DNA of 64,000 nucleotides, taken from Cheiracanthium punctorium (taxonomy: Eukaryota > Arthropoda > Arachnida > Araneae > Cheiracanthiidae). Numbering within the stretch: the first letter of the stretch is position 1; every line of letters starts with the position of its first letter. The translations under genes were made by a program, and so were the position numbers. The notes under the pieces were generated by a model. The model was given only the letters and a program-made list of their open reading frames with translations, was not told the DNA's origin and ran no database searches. Shown here piece by piece: positions 12,916-23,501 of the stretch. The stretch covers positions 372,001-436,000 of the forward strand of contig JAWZYV010002555.1 of NCBI GenBank assembly GCA_038373885.1, given 5' to 3'.

Positions 12916-13809
12916 CTGTTACTGAATTTGCAGACGTTCTTTTGGTTAAATATGGACGTTGTATTTTGTTTTAATGTTTTTGTTAGTGGAATATATGTGC
13001 AATTTTGATGTGTTAAAATACTTTGACTTTGCTGATCGTGCAAAATGGTTGGCAACCGCCAAGCTCCAGCGACTGTCGCCGTGTTTACATGGGGTGTTTG
13101 TTAGGCAGAATATAAAACGTATCCGTGGTAGGGTTAAATTCTGCTTATTTGGGAGCTTTTTAATGCATCAAGGCCATTAAGTAAGGAAATAAATAAGATT
13201 TGAGGTATGTGTTTTTGTTTACTTAAATATTCATTGTATGACTTACTGTATTGGTTTACAGTTGAGATTTAATGTTATTGTTTTCTGTTGTAGCATATTT
13301 ATATAAAAGTTATCATATGCTGTGTTATTTTAATTTTATGTGAATTGCTGAGTAATGATTTGTGATGAAAAATGGAGATTTTTAGTGTTTTAAGAAAGAT
13401 GGATAATTTTATTCGGTATATGGGTTCACTTACACGGATTTGCAGAAATCGGGTACAATATTTAGGCTTAATATGAATCAATGTATAAGGATTTTTGGTT
13501 TGCTTGTGGTGAGGTTAGATTTTATTCTGGTTTTAGTAGTGTAAATTTTGTGTGTTTCGAAGATATTAAAACTGGATGAATCTTGGGAGGGGGGTGGAGA
13601 GGTAGTCGATTTATTTGAGTGTTTTTCTATTAATTTTAAACTGTGGTTTTAACATTTTAAGGGAAATTTTGCTGTATATTTTTCTGCAGAAAAATATTTC
13701 AGTACTTTGCCTCTTTTGAAGATTTACTTTATTTATTTTTTAATATACCCATAGCCCAGAGCTAGTGCTTTGCTTATGTTCATTTTCTTTGTAATTGCAT
13801 TTAAATATG

Positions 13810-15295
13810 GGGGATAATACCGTAAGCGGGTGTCCATCGCCAAGGAAGATGCGTCGCCAAAGCTTACTATATGTTGTAAACAGTCCTGACAGCAGACAGC
13901 GTTGCCAATCGAGATTAGCTAATCGGCAACCCTTCCGGCGGAGCTGTGTTGTTTTATGATGTCATGAGAAATTAGTGTGTTTGAAGGAATTATATGATTG
14001 GTTGAAGGAATTTTAAGGAGTTTAACTGGAAAAATAACTGAACTTGAATTAGCCGGGAATATAAGTTGTGTCGTCTGCTGCAGTTTTGTATTTTATAATG
14101 GTTATTTTTGAAAAGTGGAATTTTTGCTTGTTTTTATATTAAATGTAGATAATTTGTGTAGAGCTATGATGAAAGTTGTTCCTTTATAATACATTGAGTT
14201 GTTTCTAATTTTTTATCAAATGAAATTAGAAAAAAATTTGAAAATGTTTGTTGTGAGTTGTGAAGAATATAAATCAAGCGTATGTTGAGGTACAGTTGTT
14301 ATGATTATTTCAATTCTTTTGATGGAATTATTTTGTGGTGAATGGACGTCATTCATGAATAAAATTTGAGGTATGTGGTGCTTTTATTTATTTAAATGTT
14401 TATTCCTTGTTTTACGGTACACCAGTGTATAGTTGAGAATATTTATGGTCTTATGTTTTTATAATTATGTAAGGTTTTTAGTATGGTATGTTATTTTTTG
14501 TGAATTGGGATGAAAAAATAAAATTTTTTAAGGTTTTAAGAGGGATGGTTAATTTTTTTTTTTTGTTATCTGGGTTTGCTTCCGATTTACAGAATTCCCG
14601 TACAATTTTTAGGTTAAATATGAATACATATGTAAGGATTTTTGAGTTTATGATCAGATTTGATTCTATTCTGATTAATAGTGTAAATGTTGTGTGTTTT
14701 GAAGGTATATTAAATTGCAAACATCATGTGGGGGAGAAAGTAGTCAGTTTATTATAGTTGTTTTCTGTTATTTATAAAGAGTGTTTTTAACATTTTATAA
14801 AAATATTTGCAGTGTATTTTTCTTGAAATCACGTGCACTATTCAGGTTAAATATGATACAGTAAATAAGTATTTTTGAGTTGTTTGTGTGTGTGCGGTGG
14901 TAGGGGGGAGGTAGTCGGTTTATTTGAGTGTTTTTCTATTAATTTAAAACTGTTATTTTAACGTTTTAAGGGAAATTTCGCTGTATAATTAATTATGTGC
15001 AGAAACATATTTTAGCATTTTGCATAATTTGAAGGTTATGGTTTATTTATTTTTTAACGTGCCCAGAGCTAGTGCTTTGTTTATGTACATTTTGTTTATA
15101 ATTGCATTTGAAATATGTCTACTAATGTTTTAATGTGTTTAGATAAGTATATAGTAGTTTTGGGTTTATATTTTTCCGTATGTGCCTACTTATGTTTATG
15201 TTTTGTCTGGCGCGAAAAACAAGTCGCCAAGGTTAGATGTTGGCGACAAAAAAAAATCGCCAACTCAACCGACACCCGCTTACGGTATTATTCCC
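13810..15295. mobile_element. inner copy of the same transposon, self-nested
   Basis: A 1486-bp element with ends GGGGATAATACCGTAAGC and, inverted, GGGAATAATACCGTAAGC, extending for about 25 matching bases. It is flanked by a perfect 8-bp duplication TAAATATG (13802-13809 and 15296-15303). The nested copy's own sequence near 15105-15125 (GCATTTGAAATATGTCTAC) is the uninterrupted equivalent of the target, which confirms the insertion point in the outer copy. The superfamily is open: 8-bp duplications fit hAT or P. Confidence 0.88.
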
Positions 15296-16370
15296 TAAAT
15301 ATGTCTACAAATGTTTTAATAAGGTGTTTAAATAAGTGCACTGTAGTTTTGGGTTTATATTTTCTTATATAACTACATATATTTATGTTATGTTTGGCAA
15401 GAAAACAAAGTCCCCAACTAAACCTGCCCCTGCTTAGGGTATTATTCCCCAACTCTACTTTTTGTGGTGATTTTAGTATGTCCCAATAAACCCATGGGAT
15501 GACCTAATAGATTCCAACCTAGGGGACTAATGAGATAAATACAACAATGCATAACTGTCACTATATTTTTAAAACAACAAATGCTGTGTGTCCTAATTAT
15601 TTTTTACAAAGCCATCTGCTTTCCTTTCACACATAAAATATTAATACAGAAATTTGATGACTTCATTTAAAATTAATTAATATTTTTATATTGTCCCATT
15701 AGACTTCATTTTCCCCTACATATACATTGATTTATTGTTTAAATTTACACTTTGAACTGACTGGGAAAATTTCACAAGTGAGTCATTTTAAAAAAATTAC
15801 ATTTCATACCCTGTTTATGCAATGAATATTTTTTTTTCTTTCGTTACTGATAGACTGGTCAACAAACATTGATACACTCAAAATTTAGTATCAAAGAGTA
15901 CAATAAACATTTGTAAAATAATTCTTTTTTTAACAAGGTAAAATGTAGTGTCTGGTAACAGAGTGGACATTTACTTATTAGTTAATTTATTGAACAGCTG
16001 TATTAGTATAAATGCTATAGAAAGTTTTTTACATGTCAAATAATCTGTCTAAAAACTGAACCGTCAATTTAGACTTCAAATTTTCCTTTTCCTTTTTAAA
16101 TTTTATGTCTGGTAACAGAGTAGGCATCCGTCACAGTTTTAAAGATAAGAAATCAATTTTTCTAGATAAAAATATCTAAAAGTTCCATAAAAACAAATTA
16201 CATTAATTTTTTTTAATTCACAAAACATAACAATAAACCCGATTGTGTTCAAACTCCTTTTAAAAGCCTGATATTCATTGTTTATGATTAAAACATCACA
16301 CATGTTGAAACGTACATTTATATGACTCTGGAATAATAAAAAATAATTAAATAAATTTTAAAATGCTTAC

Positions 16371-16499
16371 TTTACACTGTTCATCACAGTATTTCCCGAA
16401 GTGGATTGCTCCTGCTTTCAGAGCAGGTGTACTTAACTCTATTTCTTGAACCTTCAGCTCTTCTTCTGAGGGTAGATAATAATCTTCAGTAAAAGGCAT
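16371..16499 (-). CDS. NDUFA8: NDUFA8 exon 1 with start codon
   Basis: This is a 43-codon first coding exon beginning MPFTEDYYLPSEEELKV and ending GKYCDEQCK, followed by a GTAAGC donor (GT at 16369-16370), phase 0. The LPSxEELKVxE stretch and the start of the first CX9C motif match the N-terminus of NDUFA8 proteins. The AAA|GAA join to exon 2 recreates the family's CX9C spacing exactly. An AG (RC ...TTTATAG, about 16507) lies a few bases upstream of the ATG and could be the acceptor of a 5' untranslated intron; I cannot decide this by eye. As is normal for CX9C proteins imported by the MIA pathway, no cleavable presequence is evident. The promoter is presumably to the right of 16500, perhaps near 16860-17170, but I see no clear core element. 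The exon was found by reading the minus strand; it is too short to stand out as an ORF. Confidence 0.9.
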
Positions 16500-17149
16500 A
16501 GTTCCTATAAATGTTAAAATATCATATAAGTACAGTAATTACAAAACAAGAGATTCTCAACATTAAAATATAAAACCAAGTATAACCTTCAGACTCTTAC
16601 CAACCAAAACAAATGTACCATTGCCATAAGAATGTTAAGAATTAGTAATTGCTAATTTTGAAAAATATTGTGTTCATTTTAGCTGTTTAAATAAATAGCC
16701 AATTAAGATCTTTATTCAAAAAATTTAACACTAAAAATTATCTATTGCACATTTTCTGTAACATAAACTATTCACAGAATGATAATTTTTCAAAGATTAA
16801 CCCTAAGAGGATATTTTGAATTGAAGAACGGCAACAACTAGGAATATAATTATGATAAATAGCAACTGGCAACGTTGTAGTTTGGTCTTGAGTTTTCTCT
16901 TTCCGTAGCAGAAAGCCGACGTCTAATTATAGATTATTAAAGAGCTTGTTTATTATATATTTGCCGATACACTTTAAATTCTCTCTGATTCATTTTTATT
17001 GTACGTGAGTATTGTTTAATTCTGATGAATAAGTTCTTTGTTAATTTAAAATAGTTCTTTCGGAGAACGGTATTATATGTCACAAAATGAATTGAAACTA
17101 GAGCGTGGGTGCATAAACACCGTAATCTTATTTTGTTCATTCAGACACC

Positions 17150-18960
17150 CGATTTGGTATTGTATGCCACTTTGCTGTGATTGTCAGAGCGGAGCATCAA
17201 GATAACGTCTTTAACAATATTAAAAGCTTGTAGTGTAACTAAATTTTTTAAATATATCCTTTTCTGTTTTAATATAAATATTGTATCAAATTTTTGTATG
17301 ACATGATTAATGTACTTTTTAAAATTAAAAAGGAATTTCCTGGTCAATGTAGCATCATTTTTTAAAGAAATTTACAGAATTTAAGCATATATTGATATGA
17401 CTCTTTTAAAACTTAAGTTTTCACCCTTCATAAAGTGTTTTATTTTTACATGGTTAGATAGTTTGTAATATAATTGCCTCTAAATCTCATTGAATGAAAT
17501 TTTATATATTTTAATTCCAAAGAAATTTCTATTTTTATTCCATTTTTTACTGTTAAATGCCATGCCATGGATTGTGTTATGATGAACATGAGCAAATGAG
17601 AGTGACTCTGCCCTTGAAAATACCATTGTTTTTAACAGTAGCTTTACAATTATATCTACTAGAGACTATTTATATTTTTACCAAACAAATAAAAATATTT
17701 TTCTGATTATTAAATGAGAATGCATTTTGTTTAAAAATTTTTGTTACTAAGTGTTTTATATATATTTATTTAATTTTGTAGTTTTAGTGAAGATAAGGAA
17801 ATATCAATCTCTCCCCATGACTCATAATGCCTAGGTAACTGATTACAAGTTTTGTAAATTGTTAATAGAGCTCATAAATTATATTCTTGTTTTCATGTAC
17901 ATTATAGCAACTTTCAATGGTAAATTCTTATCTACTGGTGCCACACCCCACTGAAACTTATTGACTATTTTTGTTTTCCTAGATGGCAGTCGCCAACCAT
18001 CTTGCATGATCAACATAACTAACTAATAGCTAGCATATAAATTTGAACTGCACATGAATTGCACTAAAAAATGTAAAAAACAAAAAATAAACTGTATGTA
18101 AAACAACTTAAAAGTCCTCAATCAGTGGTCCAGTTTTAGCCTTCAAAATCTTCTATGGGTCCAGCAACTCACTGCATAGCCACTCAAAATTGTTTAACTG
18201 GTGGTCTGTTCACAATATTCAATAAACAAAAAAGCACTTAACTCAACTTCCCCATTTTATCCTTTATTTATAGTCTTAACGTACATCTTTATCATATCAT
18301 ATATTATACATCTTTATCATATGTTTTGGAAGTGGATCATATTAAACCACTTCCAAAGCATATTTTTGGTCAAAAACATTCAAAAAACATACTCCCATCG
18401 CCATAACTCCATCTTTATTCAAGCCATAAAAGTTTTCCAAATTTGTAACAATAGCTATATTAAAATTATTCCTTGACAATAACAAAACTTATCACACCCT
18501 TCATTGGCAGGACAACATTAATTATACATGGGCTGACAGTGAATTATCTATTAATCTATTAATACTTCAAACGAGGCAAGAAATACGCACAAAATATGTC
18601 AGATTACAAATAAGCTGAATTTTCCATTGAGATCCCAGTTTGCTTTATTCACATATATTTCCAGGTGAAAAACAAAAACAGCCGTAATAATTATATTAAA
18701 GAAGACCTTTTTTTTTTTTTTGAAATGGTAACTTTCAAAAGTTTACCTGTATAGTAATAAGATCTGAAACGGATTATTTCTGAGAAATTGCATTCATACT
18801 CAAAATCTAATTGAAGCAGTATTTCAACCTGTGAACAATTTTCATTATTTTGTTTCGAAATAGTAAAAAATAAATAGTCAACAACAACAAAAAAAAGGTC
18901 ACAGTGTGTAAAATAAACCTATGTATATATATATTTATTACTTATTGATTTCAATTAAAC
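17150..18960. other. stretch without recognised genes
   Basis: Upstream side of NDUFA8. I see only AT-rich sequence; open frames such as the one at 18201-18476 have no recognisable motif. A promoter for NDUFA8 must lie somewhere between about 16510 and here. Confidence 0.5.
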
Positions 18961-19069
18961 TTTTTAACATAACTCCATTTTAAAAACATATAAAACATTA
19001 TTTAATACGGCGGATTAATTAGTTAAATTTTTTTTTATTATTATTTGGGAATACCTTATTCCCCCATAC

Positions 19070-19111
19070 ACGATATATATTTCGGTTACACACATAACCA
19101 TCATCAGTCGT
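19070..19111 (-). ncRNA. minimal hammerhead ribozyme motif, Penelope-type
   Basis: On the minus strand: ACGA, core CTGATGA, one unpaired T, stem II GGTTA/TAACC with loop TGTGTG, core GAAA, a very short stem III in TATATA, then TCGT, which pairs with ACGA as stem I. The predicted cut follows the UA before TCGT. All invariant core bases (CUGANGA, GAAA, UH) are present. Such minimal forms, with tiny stem III, are described in Penelope-like element repeats and are thought to need dimerisation for activity. Confidence 0.75.
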
Positions 19112-19700
19112 TTCTGGATCTCACACTAATGGCGGCTTCCTTTTTTATCTCTTCGTTCTTCTTCTGGAAATTTCGATGCATGACGTCATCCCATGATTGG
19201 TCGATTGTATGAAGCGCATCGTTGATGCTGCCATCTGTCGTTACTATTTCTAAGCTCTCACGAATGTAGGCATATATACTATTTTTAAAGTTGGCTATTT
19301 TTTTAATATTTTTAAAATCAATGGTAATGGGCTCTTCCAAAGCAAAACGGGCCAGAGCGGTACTTTGTTTCTGGAGGTTAATGTCTTGAAAATGTTCGTT
19401 TTTTCGCTCTTTAATTTTCCTTTTTGTAACGCCGATGTAGCAATTTTCTTTATTAGTGTCGTTTGACATAAAGTTAATTTTATAGATCCCTGCGGTTTCG
19501 ATGGGGTTGATTGGGTCTTTTTCCGATCTAATGCGCTGAAAAATTGTTTTATTAGGTTTAATTGGAATACGGAAATTCTTTTTACTGGCGATATTACAAA
19601 GTTTATTGGCTATCCCTCGGCTAAAGGGGATAGCGGTAGTAAAACGGTCAAGACGCCCACTACCTCGAGAAATTTTCGATAAAGTTTTCAAGCTAGGCAA
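19104..19700 (-). CDS. GIY-YIG endonuclease domain of Penelope-like element
   Basis: A 198-codon open frame, the longest in the window. GIY is at residues 71-73 (TAGIYKINF), YIG at 88-90 (NCYIGVTKRK), with R99 and H103 (KERKNEHF) in the region where the family has its conserved Arg and His, and an IRESLEI segment at about 147-152 that could carry the metal-binding Glu. This endonuclease cuts the target for integration in Penelope-like elements. The N-terminal 70 residues correspond to the linker after the reverse transcriptase, which is missing, so the ATG is not likely a true start and the frame is a fragment kept open by chance or youth. The TGA stop (19104-19106) falls inside the hammerhead core CTGATGA. 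Confidence 0.8.
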   Translation of the reverse strand: MPSLKTLSKISRGSGRLDRFTTAIPFSRGIANKLCNIASKKNFRIPIKPNKTIFQRIRSEKDPINPIETAGIYKINFMSNDTNKENCYIGVTKRKIKERKNEHFQDINLQKQSTALARFALEEPITIDFKNIKKIANFKNSIYAYIRESLEIVTTDGSINDALHTIDQSWDDVMHRNFQKKNEEIKKEAAISVRSRND

Positions 19701-19742
19701 CGTAAATTAAATATTATAGACAACCTCAAAAAGATAAACCAC

Positions 19743-20282
19743 GTTTACTACCGCTATCCCCTTTAGCCGAGGGATAGCCAATAAACTTTCTAATATCGCC
19801 AGTAAAAAGAACTTCCGTATTCCAATTAAACCTAATAAAACAATTTTTCAGCGCATTAGATCGGAAAAAGACCCAATCAACCCCATCGAAACCGCAGGGA
19901 TCTATAAAATTAATTTTATGTCAAACGACACTAATAAAGAAAATTGCTACATCGGCGTTACAAAAAGGAAAATTAAAGAGCGAAAAAACGAACATTTTCA
20001 AGACATTAACCTCCAGAAACAAAGTACCGCTCTGGCCCGTTTTGCTTTGGAAGAGCCCATTACCATTGATTTTAAAAATATTAAAAAATAGCCAACTTTA
20101 AAAATAGTATATATGCCTACATTCGTGAGAGCTTAGAAATAGTAACGACAGATGGCAGCATCAACGATGCGCTTCATACAATCGACCAATCATGGGATGA
20201 CGTCATTCATCGAAATTTCCAGAAGAAGAACGAAGAGATAAAAAAGGAAGCCGCCATTAGTGTGAGATCCAGAAACGACTGA
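19743..20282 (+). pseudogene. second GIY-YIG copy, frameshifted
   Basis: The right arm carries the same GIY-YIG coding sequence on the opposite strand. One A is missing from an A run near 20084-20090 (six A instead of seven), so the frame runs into TAG right after the KNIKK segment. The remaining sequence continues in another frame to the same TGA at 20280-20282. A few substitutions separate the arms (for example Met to Ile in the DDVMHR segment), so they are close but not identical. Confidence 0.85.
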
Positions 20283-20316
20283 TGATGGTTATGTGTGTAA
20301 CCGAAATATATATCGT
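20275..20316 (+). ncRNA. minimal hammerhead ribozyme motif, mirror copy
   Basis: Identical in sequence to the minus-strand motif at 19070-19111, but on the plus strand at the far end of the palindrome. ACGA 20275-20278, CTGATGA 20279-20285, GAAA 20303-20306, TCGT 20313-20316. Confidence 0.75.
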
Positions 20317-21758
20317 GTACGGGGGAATAAGGTATTCCCAAATAAAAAAATTTAACTAACTCCATTTTATTATAAAAATTTAAGTTTTACCTTTAAGCGA
20401 GCTATACTAGATGTTAAATGTTCTACATATTTTTGAAGTTTTCAGCTTTCATAACTGGGATTTTGCATTAACTTTTTCTTTTCTATCTACAGGCATAGAA
20501 ATATTTACTGTTAAGAATTGCACAACAGGTTTCAAAATCATTTGGAATAGATGTTTGATTCATCCCATCCTAGTATGCATGGCTGTCAATCTAACGATCT
20601 GGAGTTTTGGGAAGATTTTCTTGGGATGTAACATGAATATGCATTAGAACCCCTTTAAAAGTCCCCCACGCAAGGCATACCCCCCCCCCCCCCTAGGGAG
20701 ATAGTCCTCGTGTAGCTTTTTCTTAACCACGATAACCATTAATCTATCCTATTACTGCAGAAATACTGACAGTATTATTTTTCTGTAACTTAGCAACACA
20801 GTTCAAACTGTTTATAAATTTCCTTAAAACTTCCAAGAAATACTATTGAAGCATGTCTTTACTACTTTTGGCTTCATTTACATTTGTAAATCAAGAAATA
20901 TTCATAGACCAAACATCATTATACTTTTCCTAACAGGACAGTAAAGGACCTTTTTTACTTTTCCTGTTTAATTGAATTTAAAGATTACAATAGAGACTAA
21001 CACTTCTTCAGTTACCACTTGGAATGCTTATGCAGCTCATAAATTACATCAAGAGGGAGAAAAAAAGTGAACATCGGCAATTTAATCATTTTCATTTGTA
21101 CATTCCATCTGAGAAATTGGTGGTGTGACAATTAATTTGTCAGAATACAAAATGTATTTTCAATATTTGAAAAGTACAAGATACATTGAAAATGTATTTT
21201 AAAATACATTTTCAAAATTCTTTGCTTTCTTCTAGTAAAAATACAAAATATAAGATGAAAATGTATTTCAATATGTATTTGCGATATTACCCAACATATT
21301 TATGTTTTATTTCATTCTATGGTCCAGCTTATAACGAGACAATCCAAAAATTTGAAGTGCTTGACATAATTTTTTTCTATTTATATGCCCGAATCACATG
21401 ATTTTTTCAAAACACCATGAAACCACTGATGGCAGATTAATGAGAGTGATCAGAGATTTACCAATTTTCTGCCTATAGGCCAAACAAATGTGTTAACAAT
21501 TCTATCACATTAAAAAATTTTCCGCCATAGGCATAGACTAGCTAACCTATTTAGAAATCTGCTGCAGAGGGTGATTATTTATAACATAATTTGCCAACAA
21601 TTATGCTCTTTTCATTATTGCCTAAAAAAATAATTGATTTTGGATTAATTTCATAGACATACAATATTTTTAATTTACGGAAAAAACACTCAAAATACTG
21701 GTGTTAAACAATAAAGTAAATAAATGTAAAAAACACACATAAGAAGTTATAGGTAAGA

Positions 21759-21804
21759 GGATACACACGTTTTAACCAAAAATTGTTTTGGCCTTCATCA
21801 GTCC
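21759..21804 (-). ncRNA. hammerhead motif with damaged core (G12 lost)
   Basis: Mirror copy of the motif at 21878-21923. CTGATGA and stem II are intact, but the second core strand reads AAAA instead of GAAA. G12 acts as the general base in hammerhead catalysis, so this copy is predicted inactive. Confidence 0.7.
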
Positions 21805-21877
21805 AAGCCCTTCGTCGCAAGCAACGCGACCCTGTGTTGCTTGTGACGTTCTCTGTGTTGCTTGTGGTGAAGGGCTT

Positions 21878-21923
21878 GGACTGATGAAGGCCAAAACAAT
21901 TTTTGGTTGAAACATGCGTATCC
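21878..21923 (+). ncRNA. minimal hammerhead ribozyme motif
   Basis: GGA (21878-21880), core CTGATGA, one unpaired A, stem II GGCCAAAA/TTTTGGTT (two G-U pairs) with loop CAAT, core GAAA (21909-21912), short stem III AC/GT with loop ATGC, U-A cleavage step, then TCC pairing with GGA as stem I. The complete set of core bases is present. Confidence 0.75.
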
Positions 21924-21999
21924 TCTTACCTATAACATCTTATGTGTGTTTTTTACAAAGTTTTTTATTTACTTTATTTTTAATTTAGTTGTTTGTACA

Positions 22000-23370
22000 A
22001 GGATGTGGGCAGAACGAAAGATGGACCCCATCTTCCTTGAATTTGAATTTTTATTTAATTGATAATATTCAAACCTCTTTTCATTGTTTGTTTCCTCTCT
22101 CCCTGCTGATTTTTTTTCTGTTTCTTCCTGTCTATTTGGATACTTATGTGTGTTCATAATCTTTATCATATATTATATTATATTTGTTTATTTTATAGCT
22201 TCTCATGTGGTCTAGAAGGTCCAGTCATTTTTTGATTTCATTTATTTTTAAAAGAAGTATTCCTGAAGGAATTTTCCCACATCCACTTATCACTTCTGTG
22301 TCTTTAAGAAAAGCTTGTGTAACTTCAACTTGTTTTGGTTCTAACTTTAAAACTCTACGAAATTTGTGTAAGTGTTATAGTAGTGTGTACAATATTTTTT
22401 TGTAGATATAAGTAACATTTGATAATTTGTATATCTTTATTACTTTATGTGTTTGAACTTGCTGCGAAAATTAGATTCTGCATGTATAAATTTTTTTTTT
22501 TTTTTAGTTTGATTATTTTTTTGTGTTACTCTAATAATTTAATTTGTGTTTGTCTTCAGATCTAAGTTACTTGTTTCGAAGGAGGAAAGAAAGGGATGAA
22601 AAAAGTGACCATTGACATTTTTCAAAATTCTTTTTTGTGAAATGCTTTCAAATTTGCTTTTCGCTCATTTTCTGTAACTCTGATTCTATATTAATCATAT
22701 AAACTTAAGTATAAGCTGTGAAATTTTCATCTAAATTTTGATTAAAAAGTGAGGCGATCAGCTTCTACATGAATCAGTAAAAACTATCGCAGTATTAGGA
22801 AGAATGCATTGAAAGTTTTTCTGCAGAGTTGTCTATGACCCCCCCCCCCCTCCTTCCTGTGTTCTGAAAGTAGAAAACACTGCAAATGCACGTTGATTTG
22901 AAAAGAACTTAGAAATTTTTCCTCAGTAGGCTTTTTCATTTCAAATTTTTCAAGGTCAAAAAAATTAAAATAAGCTAATGGAACAATAAAACTAGGAATG
23001 CAATGAATATTGATTTTGCTGGATAGTGGATATCGGAAGCTTTTTGGTTGCCGGATAGGGATATCTGGCACTAAACATTCATTTTGTTATTAAGTGTGTT
23101 TTTCATTTTTTTTTAATAATGACACCAGAACAATAAATTGCAAGCATGTTTCACACATCGTTAAAATATTTTTTAATAATTGACTTATAATTTACACAAC
23201 TAAATATCTTTACATATATATACATAAAAAATGTTACTTAAAATGTAGACAGTTAAAATATTCTTTTTGTGTGTACACTTCTGGCAGAAGCTAATAAATT
23301 TTAACCATGACACATTAGATTATTTTCACAAAAAAATACATGTTTTTTTTATTTATTTAAGAATAAGATA
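22000..23370. other. stretch without recognised genes
   Basis: AT-rich sequence with T and C runs. No protein motif, splice-supported exon or clear element end recognised. Confidence 0.5.
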
Positions 23371-23447
23371 TCCATGGGCATAACTTGGGCTTCGAAACTG
23401 GGGGGGCAAATGTCATTCTAAATGAAAGTCTATATATGCGTGCCCGT

Positions 23448-23500
<53 letters not shown>
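23448..23500. repeat. (AC)n(AT)n microsatellite
   Basis: Compound dinucleotide tract inside the 5.4-kb element. Long open frames across it are artefacts of the repeat. Confidence 0.95.

Positions 23501-23501
<1 letters not shown>

Larger units (their letters stand above)
11555..15450. mobile_element. outer copy of a GGGGAATAATACC DNA transposon
   Basis: The ends read GGGGAGAATAATACCGTTACC and, inverted, GGGGAATAATACCCTAAGC. The subterminal GGCAGGT and TCGCCAA motifs are also shared with the nested copy. No transposase is recognised. No target duplication is visible at these outer borders. A second copy of the same family sits inside at 13810-15295, and a 75-bp minisatellite occupies the left part. 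Confidence 0.65.
839..16370 (-). other. NDUFA8 intron 1, filled with transposons
   Basis: The interval between the two NDUFA8 exons is 15.5 kb and carries no other host exon that I can recognise. It holds a pogo-like MITE, hAT transposase debris, a 2.4-kb and a 3.0-kb hAT-like element with nested MITEs, and a self-nested DNA transposon at 11.6-15.5 kb. The parts outside these elements (about 1550-3200, 3900-5000, 7470-8080 and 15460-16370) are AT-rich with homopolymer runs, and nothing further is identified there. The intron status rests on the exon match on both sides. Confidence 0.75.
18983..20356. mobile_element. palindromic Penelope-like retroelement
   Basis: Two near-identical arms of about 630 bases lie head to head: left arm about 19020-19645 and right arm 19743-20356, around a 97-base centre. 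Each arm encodes a GIY-YIG domain and ends in a hammerhead motif. The whole is flanked by a 13-bp direct repeat TAACTCCATTTTA (18970-18982 and 20357-20369), which suggests one integration. About 37 bases between the left repeat and the left arm have no partner on the right. GIY-YIG frames followed by minimal hammerheads in terminal repeats are known from Penelope-like elements; no reverse transcriptase remains, so this is a 5'-truncated, inverted dimer. Confidence 0.85.
21708..21982. mobile_element. second hammerhead-bearing palindrome
   Basis: Inverted arms of about 110 bases (about 21708-21820 and 21860-21982) meet around a short centre containing a duplicated CTGTGTTGCTTGTG segment. Both arms run from TTTACTTTATT through CCTCTTACCTATAAC to a hammerhead motif and then AGGGCTTGGA. 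The sequence differs from the 19-20 kb element, so this is another Penelope-like or retrozyme-like family, present only as terminal-repeat pieces. No coding sequence. Confidence 0.75.
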
